Positions 14,819-24,717 of a stretch of DNA of 34,495 nucleotides are shown one piece after another; positions within the stretch are counted from its first letter, which is position 1; each line of letters starts with the position of its first letter. The notes below the pieces were generated by a model. The model worked only from the letters and a program-made list of their open reading frames with translations. It was not told the DNA's origin and did no database searches. Source of the DNA: Anaerolineae bacterium (lineage in GTDB: Bacteria; Chloroflexota; Anaerolineae; DRVO01); assembly GCA_028275325.1 (NCBI GenBank), contig JAPWUW010000005.1, forward strand, positions 1-34,495, in the 5' to 3' direction. A program made the position numbers and the translations under genes.

Positions 14819-16207
14819 ATGGCAACGGAGATCATTCTTCCCCAGCTCGGCGAGACAATGGATGAGGGAACTGTTGTCGAATGGCTGGTCCAGGAGGGAC
14901 AGCCAGTAAAGCGCGGCGATCCGATCTACAAGCTCGAGTCCGACAAGGCTGTCTTGGAGGTCACGGCACCAGCCAGTGGAGTCTTGCGCAAGATCCTGGT
15001 ACCAGCCGGGACAACGGTTCCCGTGCTCACGGTGGTTGGTGTCATAGCCGCGCCCGATGAGGACATTTCCAAGTACCTTGCGCAAGCGCCAGCCACCGCG
15101 CAGGCCATTGCGGCACCGCCCCTGGAGCACGAAGCTGGGCCATCAGCTGCCCCTGTACATGAGGCTGAGCCCAAGCTCATTTCGGGGCAAGCTGCGATGG
15201 CCCAGGGGCGCATTTTCGCCTCGCCAAGGGCGCGCCGGTTAGCTCGGCTTGAGGACGTCCCGCTTTGGGATATTCCCGGCACAGGTCCGGGAGGGCGCAT
15301 TGTGGAGCGCGATGTCAAGGCTTACATCGAAGGGCTCCCGCCCATGACCCCAGCCGCTAAGGCGCTTGCTCAGGAACTTGGCCTTTCCCTGCGCGCTCTC
15401 AAGCTGCCCCCAGGCAAGGAGCGCCTTGAGCGGGATGACGTGCTTGAGCAAGCTGGCCTGAAGAAGAGGGAGGAAGCCCCAGCAGTCGCTCCTGCTCCGG
15501 CACCACCGCACGCAGAGGCGGCAGCTTTTGAGGTCATCCCGCTCAAGGGGATTCGCGGTCGTATCGCTGAGAAAATGGCTCAGAGCGCCCAAACCACAGC
15601 CGCGTTCACCCTGACTACAGAGGCGGATGCCGCTGCACTGGTGGCCTGGCGGGAAAGCCTGCGCCGCACCGCCGGCCAGGGGGGCAGGGTGCCGACTTAT
15701 AACGATCTGCTCATTCGGCTACTGACCTGCGCACTCAAGGAGCACCCCGCGCTCAACGCCCGGCTGGAGGACGGAGAAATTCGCCGCTACCAGCAAATCA
15801 ACCTCGGTGTAGCGGTGGATACCGAGAGGGGACTGCTCGTGCCAGTGCTGCGCAACGCCGGCCAGCTGACGCTCGCGGAGATAGCGGAGCGGACAGCCCA
15901 ACTCATAGAGAGAGCGCGCTCTGGTCAGCTGGGCCCAGATGAGATGAGCGGCGGCACCTTTACGATCACCAACCTGGGCATGTTCGAGACGGATGCGTTT
16001 ACGCCCATCATCAACATCCCCGAGGTCGCTATCCTGGGCGTTGGCCGCATACGGGAACGGGTTGTGGCCCGGGAGGGGCAGATCTGCGTGCGGCCGACTG
16101 TTGTGCTCAGCCTCACCGTCGATCACCGCGCGGTCGATGGTGCGCCCGCTGCTCGGTTCCTGCAACGGCTCAAACAGCTTATCGAGGAGCCGCTTCTCGC
16201 CCTGTAG
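14819..16207 (+). CDS. 2-oxo acid dehydrogenase E2 (dihydrolipoamide acetyltransferase)
   Basis: N-terminal lipoyl domain (PQLGETMDEGTVVEWLVQEGQPVKRGDPIYKLESDKA), peripheral subunit-binding motif ASPRARRLA...VPLWDIPGTGPGGRIVERDV, C-terminal catalytic DHRAVDGAPAARFL. Confidence 0.95.
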   Translation: MATEIILPQLGETMDEGTVVEWLVQEGQPVKRGDPIYKLESDKAVLEVTAPASGVLRKILVPAGTTVPVLTVVGVIAAPDEDISKYLAQAPATAQAIAAPPLEHEAGPSAAPVHEAEPKLISGQAAMAQGRIFASPRARRLARLEDVPLWDIPGTGPGGRIVERDVKAYIEGLPPMTPAAKALAQELGLSLRALKLPPGKERLERDDVLEQAGLKKREEAPAVAPAPAPPHAEAAAFEVIPLKGIRGRIAEKMAQSAQTTAAFTLTTEADAAALVAWRESLRRTAGQGGRVPTYNDLLIRLLTCALKEHPALNARLEDGEIRRYQQINLGVAVDTERGLLVPVLRNAGQLTLAEIAERTAQLIERARSGQLGPDEMSGGTFTITNLGMFETDAFTPIINIPEVAILGVGRIRERVVAREGQICVRPTVVLSLTVDHRAVDGAPAARFLQRLKQLIEEPLLAL

Positions 16208-16296
16208 CCGTTGCGGCGTTGAGCGCCGGAATGTACAATGGCATTGTCAATTCAGCTTGTCAGGCATTGCTTGCCGATGCGTTGAGGTTTTACTTG

Positions 16297-18477
16297 ATGG
16301 CCGCCGAGAGGGCTCTTGCTGATATTCAAGAGCTGCCCCGCGCGCTTCGGGCCAAGGTTCCGGAGGCGAAGCTGGGGCAAGTGGCACGCGCTTATGTCTT
16401 TGCGGAAGCTGCCCACAGGGGGCAGACACGAGCCTCTGGCGAGCCTTACATCGAGCACTCCGTTGCCGTGGCCGAGATCCTGGCGGATCTTGGGCTCGAT
16501 AGCCATACGATTATGGCTGCCCTCCTGCACGATGTTGTCGAGGACACTGAGGTCACGCTGGATGAGATCCGACAGGAATTCGGTGACGAAGTTGCCCGTT
16601 TGGTCGATGGCGTCACGAAGCTGCGCCAGATAGACCTCCTGAGCCGTCTCAGGGAAGGCACTCAGAAGGGGCAGCCAGATACGCGTGCCGAGAGCCTGCG
16701 CAAGATGTTCCTGGCCATGGTGGATGACGTGCGGGTGGTGCTCATCAAGCTTGCTGACCGCCTGCACAACATGCGGACACTCGGCGCCATGCCAGAGCAC
16801 AAGCGCCGCGAAATTGCGCGTGAGACCCTGGAGATCTTTGCTCCCCTCGCCAACAGGCTAGGCATCTGGCAAATGAAATGGGAGCTCGAGGATCTTTCAC
16901 TGCGCTACCTGGACCCGCAGGCGTACAAGGAAATAGCCCGCCGGCTCGAGGAGCGCCGCAAAGATCGCGAGGAGGAAATTCAGCAGCTAATCGCCATCGT
17001 CCGCGAGCGCCTGAAGGAGCAGGGCATCGAAGCAGACGTAACAGGGCGGGCAAAGCACATTTACAGCATCTACAAGAAGATGCAGCGCAAGGAGCTCGAT
17101 TTCGACCATATCTACGACATACGGGGGCTCCGGATCATCGTAAACACCGTGCCGGATTGCTACGCGGCCTTGGGCGTCGTGCACTCCCTCTGGCGGCCAA
17201 TTCCAGGCACCTTCGACGACTACATCTCGACGCCCAAGGACAACATGTACCAATCCCTGCACACGGCTGTTGTTGGCCCTGGAGGCAAACCCTTGGAGGT
17301 GCAGATCCGCACGTGGGAGATGCACCGTACGGCGGAATACGGCATTGCGGCGCACTGGCGCTACAAGGAGCCTGGGGTCAGCAGGGATGTCGTCTTCGAG
17401 AACAAGATCGCCTGGCTGCGCCAGCTCATGGAGTGGCGCCAGGACGTCACGGATGCGCACGACTTCCTTGAAGGTCTGAAGACAGACGTCTTCCGGGACC
17501 GGGTCTACGTCTTTACCCCTAAGGGTGATATCATTGATCTTCCAGCTGGCAGCACGCCGATCGATTTTGCCTATCACGTGCACACTGAGATCGGCCATCG
17601 GTGCCGCGGGGCGAAGGTAAACGGGCAACTCGTCGGCCTCGACTACCAGCTGCGCAATGGAGACCAGGTCGAGATCCTGACCGCAAAGCGCGGTGGCCCC
17701 AGCCGGGATTGGCTTAACCCCGATCTCGGCTTTGTGCGCACGGCTCGGGCCCGCCAGAAGATAAGGGCCTGGTTCAAGAAATTGGACCGGGAGCAGAATA
17801 TCTCCCTCGGGCGCGAACTGCTCGAGCGCGAGCTGCAGCGCTTGGGCTACCACGGGACGCTCGAGCACGTCGCCTCGATCATGGGCTACCAGAATGCCGA
17901 CGACCTCTTCGCCGCACTTGGCTACGGCGACCTAAACACACAGCAGATTGCTGCCCGGCTTGCCGAGCTCGAGGAGAAACCAACCCTTCCGCCTGAGGAA
18001 GCAACACCTTCAGAACCAGCTCCCATTTCATCTGACATACATGTGCGCGGCGTAGGCCGTGTCCTCACCACGCTCGCGCGCTGCTGCAACCCTGTGCCGG
18101 GAGACGAAATCATCGGCTATGTGACGCGTGGCCGCGGTGTTACCGTACACCGGCGCGACTGCCCCAACATCCTCAACACTGCCGAGCCCGAGAGGTTGAT
18201 CGAAGTTCATTGGGGCAGCGACGACGGCAACACGTACCCAGTCGCCATTTTCGTGCGCGCCTGGGACCGCGGAGGCCTGCTGCGCGACATAGCTGCCGTT
18301 GTTGCCGACGAGGACATAAACATGAGCGCAGCCAACGTCGTCACGCACAAGGCCGAAAACCTGGCCACTATCACGGCAACGCTGGAGATCCGCAACATGG
18401 CGCAGCTTAGCCGCGTCCTCGCCAAGATCGAGCGTCTCCCAAACGTGCTCGAGGCGCGCCGCCTTACCGGTGGCTAA
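16297..18477 (+). CDS. RelA/SpoT family (p)ppGpp synthetase/hydrolase
   Basis: HD motif ALLHDVVEDT, synthetase DIRGLRIIVNTVPDCYAALGVVHSLW, TGS domain VFTPKGDIIDLPAGSTPIDFAYHVHTEIGHRC, C-terminal ACT. Start uncertain: ATG 16297 has GAGG 8 nt upstream; ATG 16231 is an alternative. Confidence 0.94.
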   Translation: MAAERALADIQELPRALRAKVPEAKLGQVARAYVFAEAAHRGQTRASGEPYIEHSVAVAEILADLGLDSHTIMAALLHDVVEDTEVTLDEIRQEFGDEVARLVDGVTKLRQIDLLSRLREGTQKGQPDTRAESLRKMFLAMVDDVRVVLIKLADRLHNMRTLGAMPEHKRREIARETLEIFAPLANRLGIWQMKWELEDLSLRYLDPQAYKEIARRLEERRKDREEEIQQLIAIVRERLKEQGIEADVTGRAKHIYSIYKKMQRKELDFDHIYDIRGLRIIVNTVPDCYAALGVVHSLWRPIPGTFDDYISTPKDNMYQSLHTAVVGPGGKPLEVQIRTWEMHRTAEYGIAAHWRYKEPGVSRDVVFENKIAWLRQLMEWRQDVTDAHDFLEGLKTDVFRDRVYVFTPKGDIIDLPAGSTPIDFAYHVHTEIGHRCRGAKVNGQLVGLDYQLRNGDQVEILTAKRGGPSRDWLNPDLGFVRTARARQKIRAWFKKLDREQNISLGRELLERELQRLGYHGTLEHVASIMGYQNADDLFAALGYGDLNTQQIAARLAELEEKPTLPPEEATPSEPAPISSDIHVRGVGRVLTTLARCCNPVPGDEIIGYVTRGRGVTVHRRDCPNILNTAEPERLIEVHWGSDDGNTYPVAIFVRAWDRGGLLRDIAAVVADEDINMSAANVVTHKAENLATITATLEIRNMAQLSRVLAKIERLPNVLEARRLTGG

Positions 18478-18616
18478 AGGGTGCCCGTATCGCCGCAGGG
18501 ATAAGGGGGCAGCCTAACCTCGCGGCACAAGCCAAGCGGGCATTGGCTCGCTCTTGCTGACTGCCACTCGGGGAAAGGGCCTCTTCTTGCACCAGCTGAG
18601 CCCCCCGCGACGATCT

Positions 18617-18658
18617 GGCAGTGGGCCCTGAGCCTGTCCCAGCTTAGGGCCCACTGCC
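18617..18658. terminator. Long perfect inverted repeat in the convergent intergenic region, possible bidirectional terminator/attenuation hairpin
   Basis: GGCAGTGGGCCCTGAGC - ctgtccca - GCTTAGGGCCCACTGCC: 17-bp stem (one G-U), 8-nt loop; no canonical U-tract on either side. Confidence 0.45.
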
Positions 18659-18732
18659 CGCTAGCCAGTGAAGGGGTGCAGATCGGCGCGTCTCACCGAA
18701 TCTGTGCGCATGGGCCAAACCGATCCCAGCTT

Positions 18733-19710
18733 TTATAAAGCGGGGACGCTGACTGGGCGGCCCTGCTCAAGGGAACGGTTGGCACTCACAGTGACGAGGT
18801 GCGTGCGCAACGCATCCTCATAGGTGCTGCGCAGCCCAGAGGCATCTCCGGTGCGCACCGCCTCAATGAAAGCTACGGCCTCGTCGTAGTATGGGTCGTT
18901 GTGGCTGTCGTACGTTGTCCGCTCGTGCGCCCGATAGACGGTAAGGGCCCGGTTTGTGAGCTCCAGCCGCACATCCCTGCCGATGAGGTCCAGCCCGATC
19001 TTCCCCGCGCCTGGAGGCAGCAAATCGGTCGAGGCTATGTTGGCAATCGTGCCGTTCCTGAAGCGGAGGGAAACGCAGCTCGCATCCTCCGTGTCGTAGT
19101 CCGGCACATCCTGCATAAGGCCCCGGAAACCGTAGGCATGCACCTCTGTCACCTCCCCCAACAGGTACCGCGCAAGGTCGAAGATGTGCGTGGTCTGTTC
19201 CACAATCTGGCCCCCGCTCTGGTCCTTTCGGCGCCACCATGGCACCCCCGGCATGCCGCCAAGCCAATAGCCAAGCGCCATCGCAATTGGCGTGCCTTGC
19301 AGGATCTCTCTCGCCTTTGCTGTTATGTCGAGCCAGCGCCAGTTATAGCCGACAGCGGCGATCACACCCGCTTCCTTGATGGCAGCGAAGATTGCCCGTG
19401 CCCTTTCCTCAGTGGTGGCAAGGGGCTTCTCCACGAACAGGTGAATCCCGGCTCGCGCCGCCTCGATCTCCTGGCTCTCGTGGGCAAACGGCGGCAGGCA
19501 GATCCAGAGCGCATCGACGCCGCCGCGCTCGATCAGCTCTCGGTAGCTGTCAAACACCTGGCAGCCGGGGAAGAGGCTAACCACGCTTTCAGCCCGTGCG
19601 CGGTCAATATCGTGCACGGCCACGACGGAGACGCCGGTTAGCCGCTGCAAATTGCGCATGTGCATCTGTGCAATGCCCCCCGCCCCGATGAAACCAACGC
19701 GCACCACCAT
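18733..19710 (-). CDS. Gfo/Idh/MocA family oxidoreductase
   Basis: VGFIGAGGIAQMHMRNLQRL N-terminal NAD(P) motif, FVEKPLATTEERA, YNWRW; RBS GGAGGAG before the start. Confidence 0.9.
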   Translation of the reverse strand: MVVRVGFIGAGGIAQMHMRNLQRLTGVSVVAVHDIDRARAESVVSLFPGCQVFDSYRELIERGGVDALWICLPPFAHESQEIEAARAGIHLFVEKPLATTEERARAIFAAIKEAGVIAAVGYNWRWLDITAKAREILQGTPIAMALGYWLGGMPGVPWWRRKDQSGGQIVEQTTHIFDLARYLLGEVTEVHAYGFRGLMQDVPDYDTEDASCVSLRFRNGTIANIASTDLLPPGAGKIGLDLIGRDVRLELTNRALTVYRAHERTTYDSHNDPYYDEAVAFIEAVRTGDASGLRSTYEDALRTHLVTVSANRSLEQGRPVSVPAL

Positions 19711-19741
19711 GAAGCTCCTCCATGCACTGGTCTCTTGCGCT

Positions 19742-19771
19742 TTGACACCGGCCCGCCACTGCTCCTAGACT
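19742..19771 (+). promoter_or_regulatory. Candidate sigma-70-type promoter for the second polyprenyl synthase
   Basis: TTGACA (19742-19747), 18-nt spacer, TAGACT (19766-19771, 4/6 to TATAAT) in the divergent intergenic region. Confidence 0.4.
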
Positions 19772-19803
19772 AGCGTGCACGTTGTAGCCAGAGGCTTTAG
19801 CAC

Positions 19804-20841
19804 GTGACGCTCCAAGAGGCATTGCGGCTCTACCTTCCGCCGGTGGAACAGGCGCTGCAGCAGATCCTAACTCCGCCGACGGAGGATTTCAAGCCGTTCT
19901 ACCAAATGATGCAGTACCACCACGGCTGGCTCGATGAGCGCTTCCGGCCAACCGGCCAACAAGGAGGCAAGCGTATCCGCCCGCTTCTCTGCTTGCTTTG
20001 CTGCGGCGCCGCTTTCGGGCAGCCGCATGAACTTACACCGCTCGCCGCTGCGATCGAGCTGCTGCATAGCTTTTCGCTGGTCCATGACGACATTCAGGAT
20101 CGCAGCCCAACTCGCAGGCACCGCCCCGCAGTGTGGGCCTTATGGGGGGAAGCGCAGGCGATCAACGTGGGCGATGCCCTCTATGCGGCCGCTCAGTGGT
20201 CCCTGTCCGCATTGGCGGGCAGCCTTGAGCCGACCAGGGTTTGCGCCTTGCGCAGCCAGTTCGACGAAACTTGCCTGCGCCTGTGCGAAGGCCAGTACCT
20301 TGACCTGGAGTTTTCCTCCAGGCCAACAGTCAGCCGCGAGCAATACCTCCTCATGATTGAGCGCAAGACAGCGTGGCTGCTCGGATACTGTGCTTGGGCT
20401 GGTTCTTTCGCTGCCGGGGTGTCGGAATCAGTCGCGGCGCGCTACCGGGAGTTTGGCCTGTGCCTGGGGCTTGCGTTTCAGGTGTTGGACGATGTCCTGG
20501 GGGTATGGGGAGCGGAAGATGAGACTGGCAAGCCCAGTTCCTCGGACATTGTGGAGGCCAAGAAGACGCTGCCATACATCGAGGCGCTTGCCATGCTCCC
20601 CGCCGATCTGGCACAGGAGCTTCAGGCTATCTACCGCGGTCCCGAGAGCACCCGGGAAGAAGCTGCCGTAGCGCGGGCAAGGGAGCTAATGGAGCAGGCA
20701 GGCGCCAGGAGGGCCTGCCTGAAACTTGCAGCTCACTACCATGAGCGCGCGGTGCAGATCCTGAAGGAGCTCAACCCAGAACCGGAGCATGCGGAGGCCC
20801 TCCTGGAGCTTGTGTCCCTGCTCTCAACGCGGCGCAGCTAG
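19804..20841 (+). CDS. trans-isoprenyl diphosphate synthase (FPP/GGPP-type)
   Basis: GGKRIRPLLCLL, LVHDDIQDRSPTRRHRPAVW, FQVLDDVLGVWGAEDETGKPSSSDI, KKTLPYI. Confidence 0.9.
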   Translation: MTLQEALRLYLPPVEQALQQILTPPTEDFKPFYQMMQYHHGWLDERFRPTGQQGGKRIRPLLCLLCCGAAFGQPHELTPLAAAIELLHSFSLVHDDIQDRSPTRRHRPAVWALWGEAQAINVGDALYAAAQWSLSALAGSLEPTRVCALRSQFDETCLRLCEGQYLDLEFSSRPTVSREQYLLMIERKTAWLLGYCAWAGSFAAGVSESVAARYREFGLCLGLAFQVLDDVLGVWGAEDETGKPSSSDIVEAKKTLPYIEALAMLPADLAQELQAIYRGPESTREEAAVARARELMEQAGARRACLKLAAHYHERAVQILKELNPEPEHAEALLELVSLLSTRRS

Positions 20842-22520
20842 AAGCGGCGCAAGATCGGCATGGCAAGCGCCACCAAGGGCGGGAGCGCGAGCAAGAGGAG
20901 TTCCCTTTGCCAAGATGCCCGGCGCCAGACCACGTAGGAATCCACAAGCAGGTCGCCACTAAGAACGCGCAGGATAGCGATGTGTTCCTCATCGGCTAGC
21001 GAGTGCGCCACCACGACATCACGTGGCGGCCCCTCATCCAGCTGCAGGGCTTGTTCCTGCCCTCCATCGAGGCTGACGCCAACCTTCGCTGGCCCGGCGG
21101 CCCGGATTGCCAGCTCTGTCCCACGGAAGCGAAGCCTCACTGACCCGCTACTGCCCTCCAGCGCTCTGCCGCACTGAAACTGCTCACCTTTGCGCTGCCG
21201 CCATGCCCCTTCATAGGAAATGGCCCAGTGCTGCTCCTGGTGCCTGCCCAGGCCCAGCACAGGCTCAGAGTGCGCAAGTGCGGCCAGCGCGTAATAGACG
21301 GGTAGCGGCGTGAAATCCGGCTCCAGCATCCGGAAGTAGTACATCGGCTGATCTCGCTCAGCATCGGTGGCACGCTTCAGGTACCAGAAGTTGATCACGC
21401 CGACCCATGGCCACTCGAGCTGCGCCCGCCTGTAAGCCGCCACGGCGTAGGCTGCCTGCTGCTCCAGAGTGACGCGCCCAAACATGGGCCAGGCGGGGTG
21501 ACCCAGCGGGATTGCATTCCAGTTCATCTCCGAGATCCAGATCGGTTTCTGAGCGTCCCCATTCTTGACCATAATGTCCCGGATGTAGATGGGCCGCGAG
21601 TAGTTTATGACCCGCGGGCGCATGCGCCGGTCATAAGGCCCGCTCCACAAGCCATAACCCTGCACGCTCATGATGTCGAAATAAGGGGCAGCACCGGCGT
21701 CGTACATCCTCTGCAGGAAAATGAGGTCGCTCATGCCGTGTGGATACAGATCGTTTTCAATTGTGGCTGCAAGCGCGCCGGCAACTATGACCACTTCGGG
21801 ATCCACTGCCTTGGCGCGTGTGTAGGCCACGCGCAACAGCTTTGTGTACTCCTCCGGGCTCACGGGGCGCTCTCCCCACTCTGGGTAGATGTTGGGTTCG
21901 TTCCAGATCTGGTAGTAACGCACCTTTCCCTTGTAGCGGCTTACTACTGCAGCGACGAAATCCCCAAAATCCTCGAAGTTATCGGGAGGAGCCAGTGTGC
22001 CCCCGGCATCCCCGCTTGCCCGGCTCCAGGCTGGCGGGTTGCTCAGCCGCACGATGAGCTCGAGGCCGTACTTCTGCGCCAGGGAGACAATCTCATCGTA
22101 CTTCTGCCAGGCCGACTTGTGGGGGACGGTCCTGCGATCCTCAAAATCCCCCTTGCCGTGGATCTCGATGTCTTCCCAAGGGAACTCCTGCCGAATCCAG
22201 TGAAAACCCGCAGCCGCAATCATCGCCACGGCTTGCTCGCGCTTGGATGCTTCCACCTCCTGTTCCAAGAAAGCATTTACGCCATACGGGTTGACATCAG
22301 CATGACAGATGGCCTCAAACGGGGCACCATCTGGCTGCCGTAAGGGCAGCGCGCTCAGGAGGTGAAACACACCGCGCAACTGCGGGAGCAGCTCCTCCTC
22401 CCCGGTCCACCTCCAGAGCAGCTCTCGCAGGGCTGTGCCCCAACAGGCAGCAACCCCTGCAACACCCAGCCCAAGCCCGATGAGCAGCCAGATCGCCAAA
22501 ACCTTTGACCTAGCCACCAA
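20838..22520 (-). CDS. Membrane-anchored glycoside hydrolase, clan GH-A (GH39/GH5-like)
   Basis: N-terminal hydrophobic anchor; YYQIWNEPNIYPEW (acid/base Glu context) and KPIWISEMNWNA (nucleophile Glu context); C-terminal hydrophobic segment ELLLLALPPLVALAMPILRRF. Confidence 0.75.
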   Translation of the reverse strand: MVARSKVLAIWLLIGLGLGVAGVAACWGTALRELLWRWTGEEELLPQLRGVFHLLSALPLRQPDGAPFEAICHADVNPYGVNAFLEQEVEASKREQAVAMIAAAGFHWIRQEFPWEDIEIHGKGDFEDRRTVPHKSAWQKYDEIVSLAQKYGLELIVRLSNPPAWSRASGDAGGTLAPPDNFEDFGDFVAAVVSRYKGKVRYYQIWNEPNIYPEWGERPVSPEEYTKLLRVAYTRAKAVDPEVVIVAGALAATIENDLYPHGMSDLIFLQRMYDAGAAPYFDIMSVQGYGLWSGPYDRRMRPRVINYSRPIYIRDIMVKNGDAQKPIWISEMNWNAIPLGHPAWPMFGRVTLEQQAAYAVAAYRRAQLEWPWVGVINFWYLKRATDAERDQPMYYFRMLEPDFTPLPVYYALAALAHSEPVLGLGRHQEQHWAISYEGAWRQRKGEQFQCGRALEGSSGSVRLRFRGTELAIRAAGPAKVGVSLDGGQEQALQLDEGPPRDVVVAHSLADEEHIAILRVLSGDLLVDSYVVWRRASWQRELLLLALPPLVALAMPILRRF

Positions 22521-24717
22521 GGCCTCGCCTCAACCGCCACCCCGTCAGCACCAGGGCGCAGCAAGCTAGCACCGACAGACCCGAAAGGCCAAGCCCGATG
22601 GCGAAGGACAGCGGGCGGTACCAAAGCTTGACCTCGTGACTGCCGGCGCCCACCCGCAGGCAAGTGAGGACACCCTGGCAGCTCACCAGACGCTCCCTTC
22701 TGCCATCGACCGTGGCCTGCCAGCCGGGGTAGTGCACAAGGGAAAGGACCAGCACCCCGTCGGCGTCCGACTCGACCTGCAGATCCAGGGATTCCTCAGA
22801 CCAGCGCTGCACGCGCACCCGGCCTTGCCCGGAGCCCGGAAGCGGCCCCGGCTGAAGCCCGGCAGCAACGAGAACCTCGCTGTAGGGGTCAAACCCAGGG
22901 TCAGCAAGAAGACGCAGCACCTCCTCAAAGCTGGCAGCAGCCCTTGTCCGATACACAAGCCAGGCAGGCGGGTGCTCCTGCAGGACCTCGTACACGGCCG
23001 GTAGCCCCCCCTTCCTCAGGGAGAGCCCCCTGTCTTCCGAAAGCGGTTCGGCAGCAAGAACGTAGCGCACCGCAAAGAGCTGCCAGGCTCGCCAGGAGCC
23101 AACTTCCCTCAGGACGCGCTCGACAGCTTCGAGGCGAAGAGGCGTGTTGCCGGTGATATCGGGCAAGCCATAAAGGAGGCCGGCGTTTGGCCCCTCCGGC
23201 AGGCCGACGCCGCAGATCCGCTGGCCAGAGGCAAGGCCCTCGCGCAAGAGCTCGGCAAGCGCAGAAGAGGGTCGGCTCACTACAGACGGCCCTTGGCCCA
23301 GGCTAAATCGCCAGTTGGCTGAGGCAAGGCTTAGGAAAAGCGCTGTCGCGAGCAAGGCACCCGCCTGCCGGCCTTGCCACCGGTTTTGGGCAGCCCGAAA
23401 CGAGGCAACCGCCCACGCCAGACACCCCCAAAGGAGGTGAAAATGCTGCTTGAGAATGCCGCCAAATACGTTGACATCGCTACCTGCTGCGGGTGGCAAG
23501 AGTTGGCCGCCATAAAGCGCAGCAGCACAGGCCGCCAGGCCCACAAGCAGGCGCTGCACCCCCCATCCACCGCCGCGCTGCGCTTCGTCTCCCCAGAAGG
23601 AGCTCACTCCATAGCCGCTGAGGAGAGAAGCGCTCACGGCCAATAGCAACACGCTCCGCTCTTGGTTGCGCGAGGCCGCAAACCCTGGCAAGAGCGCCCG
23701 TGCCAGCGCGTATAGAGGCGAATTGCCGCCCAAAGCCAGCGCCAGACCGGCAGCACCAGAAATAACCCAGAAGCTCACCTCCCGCCACGGCCTCCGCCGC
23801 ACTGCGTACACGGCAAGCAGCAGCACAAGCACGCCAAGGTAATGGGGCGTGCCCCCAAAATAGCCTGGGTATAATAGGCCAATGAGCTCATCCCAGCGAA
23901 GCCCGGCGCTGGCCTGCTCATAGGAAAGCCGTGCACGCACCGAGTGCCGGGCGAACTCCATAGTCGGGAGAAGCTGCACCGCGCACAGGCCCAAACCAAG
24001 GGCAATTCCGCCCACAAGGAGGACAACATGCTCCTTCCAGGCGCGCAACATACCCGCGCGCCACAGCCCGTACGCAGTGAGAAAGTAGACTGCAAGCAGC
24101 GCAGTCTGCGGGTGCCCTGCCAGCACCAAACAGGCAACCGCAGTCGCCAGCGCTACCAGCTTACGGCACATACCCGCCTTACCCGATGCCTGCAGAGTTG
24201 CAGCAAGCATCGCCCAAGGTAACCAGGCCGCGGTGCAAAGCACCGTCAGTTGCTGTATGGGGAAGGAAGTAATGTACCCGCCACAGCTATAGGCAAGGCT
24301 CGCCAGGACCGCCGCAACTCGGTGCCGGGTGAGGCGCAGCGCAAGCAAATACATCCCCAGGCCTGCCAGAGCCAGGTGCAGCAGCACCTGCCACTGGAGC
24401 AGGCCGTAGCTGAAAGCGGGGCCGGCAGCCACTGCAAAGGGCAGCTGCGGAGGGTAGAACACCGCCATCTGAATGTCCGCGAGCCCCGGCTGCCCGCCGA
24501 ATGCGTAAGGGTTCCAGAGCGGCAGCTCCCCCCTGGCAAGCCGCACCGCCGCCAGGTAACGCAAAGGGTAGTACTGCGAAGAGAAGTCCCCCTCCGGGAT
24601 GAAAAGGCGGTCCGGCCCGTGGCAACCCCAAAGCGGCCAGTAGACGAGAAGAGGCGCAAGCGAGACGGCCACCAGAGCTGCCCAGCGAGCCAAAGCGCGC
24701 CCCCACTCAAGCGTCAC
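22510..24717 (-). CDS. YfhO-like polytopic membrane protein
   Basis: FIPEGDFSSQYYPLRYLAAVRLARGELPLWNPYAFGGQPGLADIQMAVFYPP motif, many TM segments, soluble C-terminal domain with LVHYPGWQATVDG (YfhO hallmark). Confidence 0.85.
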   Translation of the reverse strand: MTLEWGRALARWAALVAVSLAPLLVYWPLWGCHGPDRLFIPEGDFSSQYYPLRYLAAVRLARGELPLWNPYAFGGQPGLADIQMAVFYPPQLPFAVAAGPAFSYGLLQWQVLLHLALAGLGMYLLALRLTRHRVAAVLASLAYSCGGYITSFPIQQLTVLCTAAWLPWAMLAATLQASGKAGMCRKLVALATAVACLVLAGHPQTALLAVYFLTAYGLWRAGMLRAWKEHVVLLVGGIALGLGLCAVQLLPTMEFARHSVRARLSYEQASAGLRWDELIGLLYPGYFGGTPHYLGVLVLLLAVYAVRRRPWREVSFWVISGAAGLALALGGNSPLYALARALLPGFAASRNQERSVLLLAVSASLLSGYGVSSFWGDEAQRGGGWGVQRLLVGLAACAAALYGGQLLPPAAGSDVNVFGGILKQHFHLLWGCLAWAVASFRAAQNRWQGRQAGALLATALFLSLASANWRFSLGQGPSVVSRPSSALAELLREGLASGQRICGVGLPEGPNAGLLYGLPDITGNTPLRLEAVERVLREVGSWRAWQLFAVRYVLAAEPLSEDRGLSLRKGGLPAVYEVLQEHPPAWLVYRTRAAASFEEVLRLLADPGFDPYSEVLVAAGLQPGPLPGSGQGRVRVQRWSEESLDLQVESDADGVLVLSLVHYPGWQATVDGRRERLVSCQGVLTCLRVGAGSHEVKLWYRPLSFAIGLGLSGLSVLACCALVLTGWRLRRGLGG

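Noticed and set aside
16987-17868. 293-aa minus-strand ORF opposite relA/spoT
   Set aside because: Opposite conserved synthetase/TGS domains; no independent family signal.
18478-18732. Possible tRNA or structured ncRNA in the largest intergenic gap
   Set aside because: No T-loop GTTCRANNC, no cloverleaf or known RNA motif seen; only the inverted repeats reported separately.
19804-20841. Second Asp-rich motif DDVLG (not DDxxD) in polyprenyl synthase 2 as a loss of function
   Set aside because: The DDxLG form is normal in several bacterial GGPP/FPP synthase subfamilies, so it is not anomalous.
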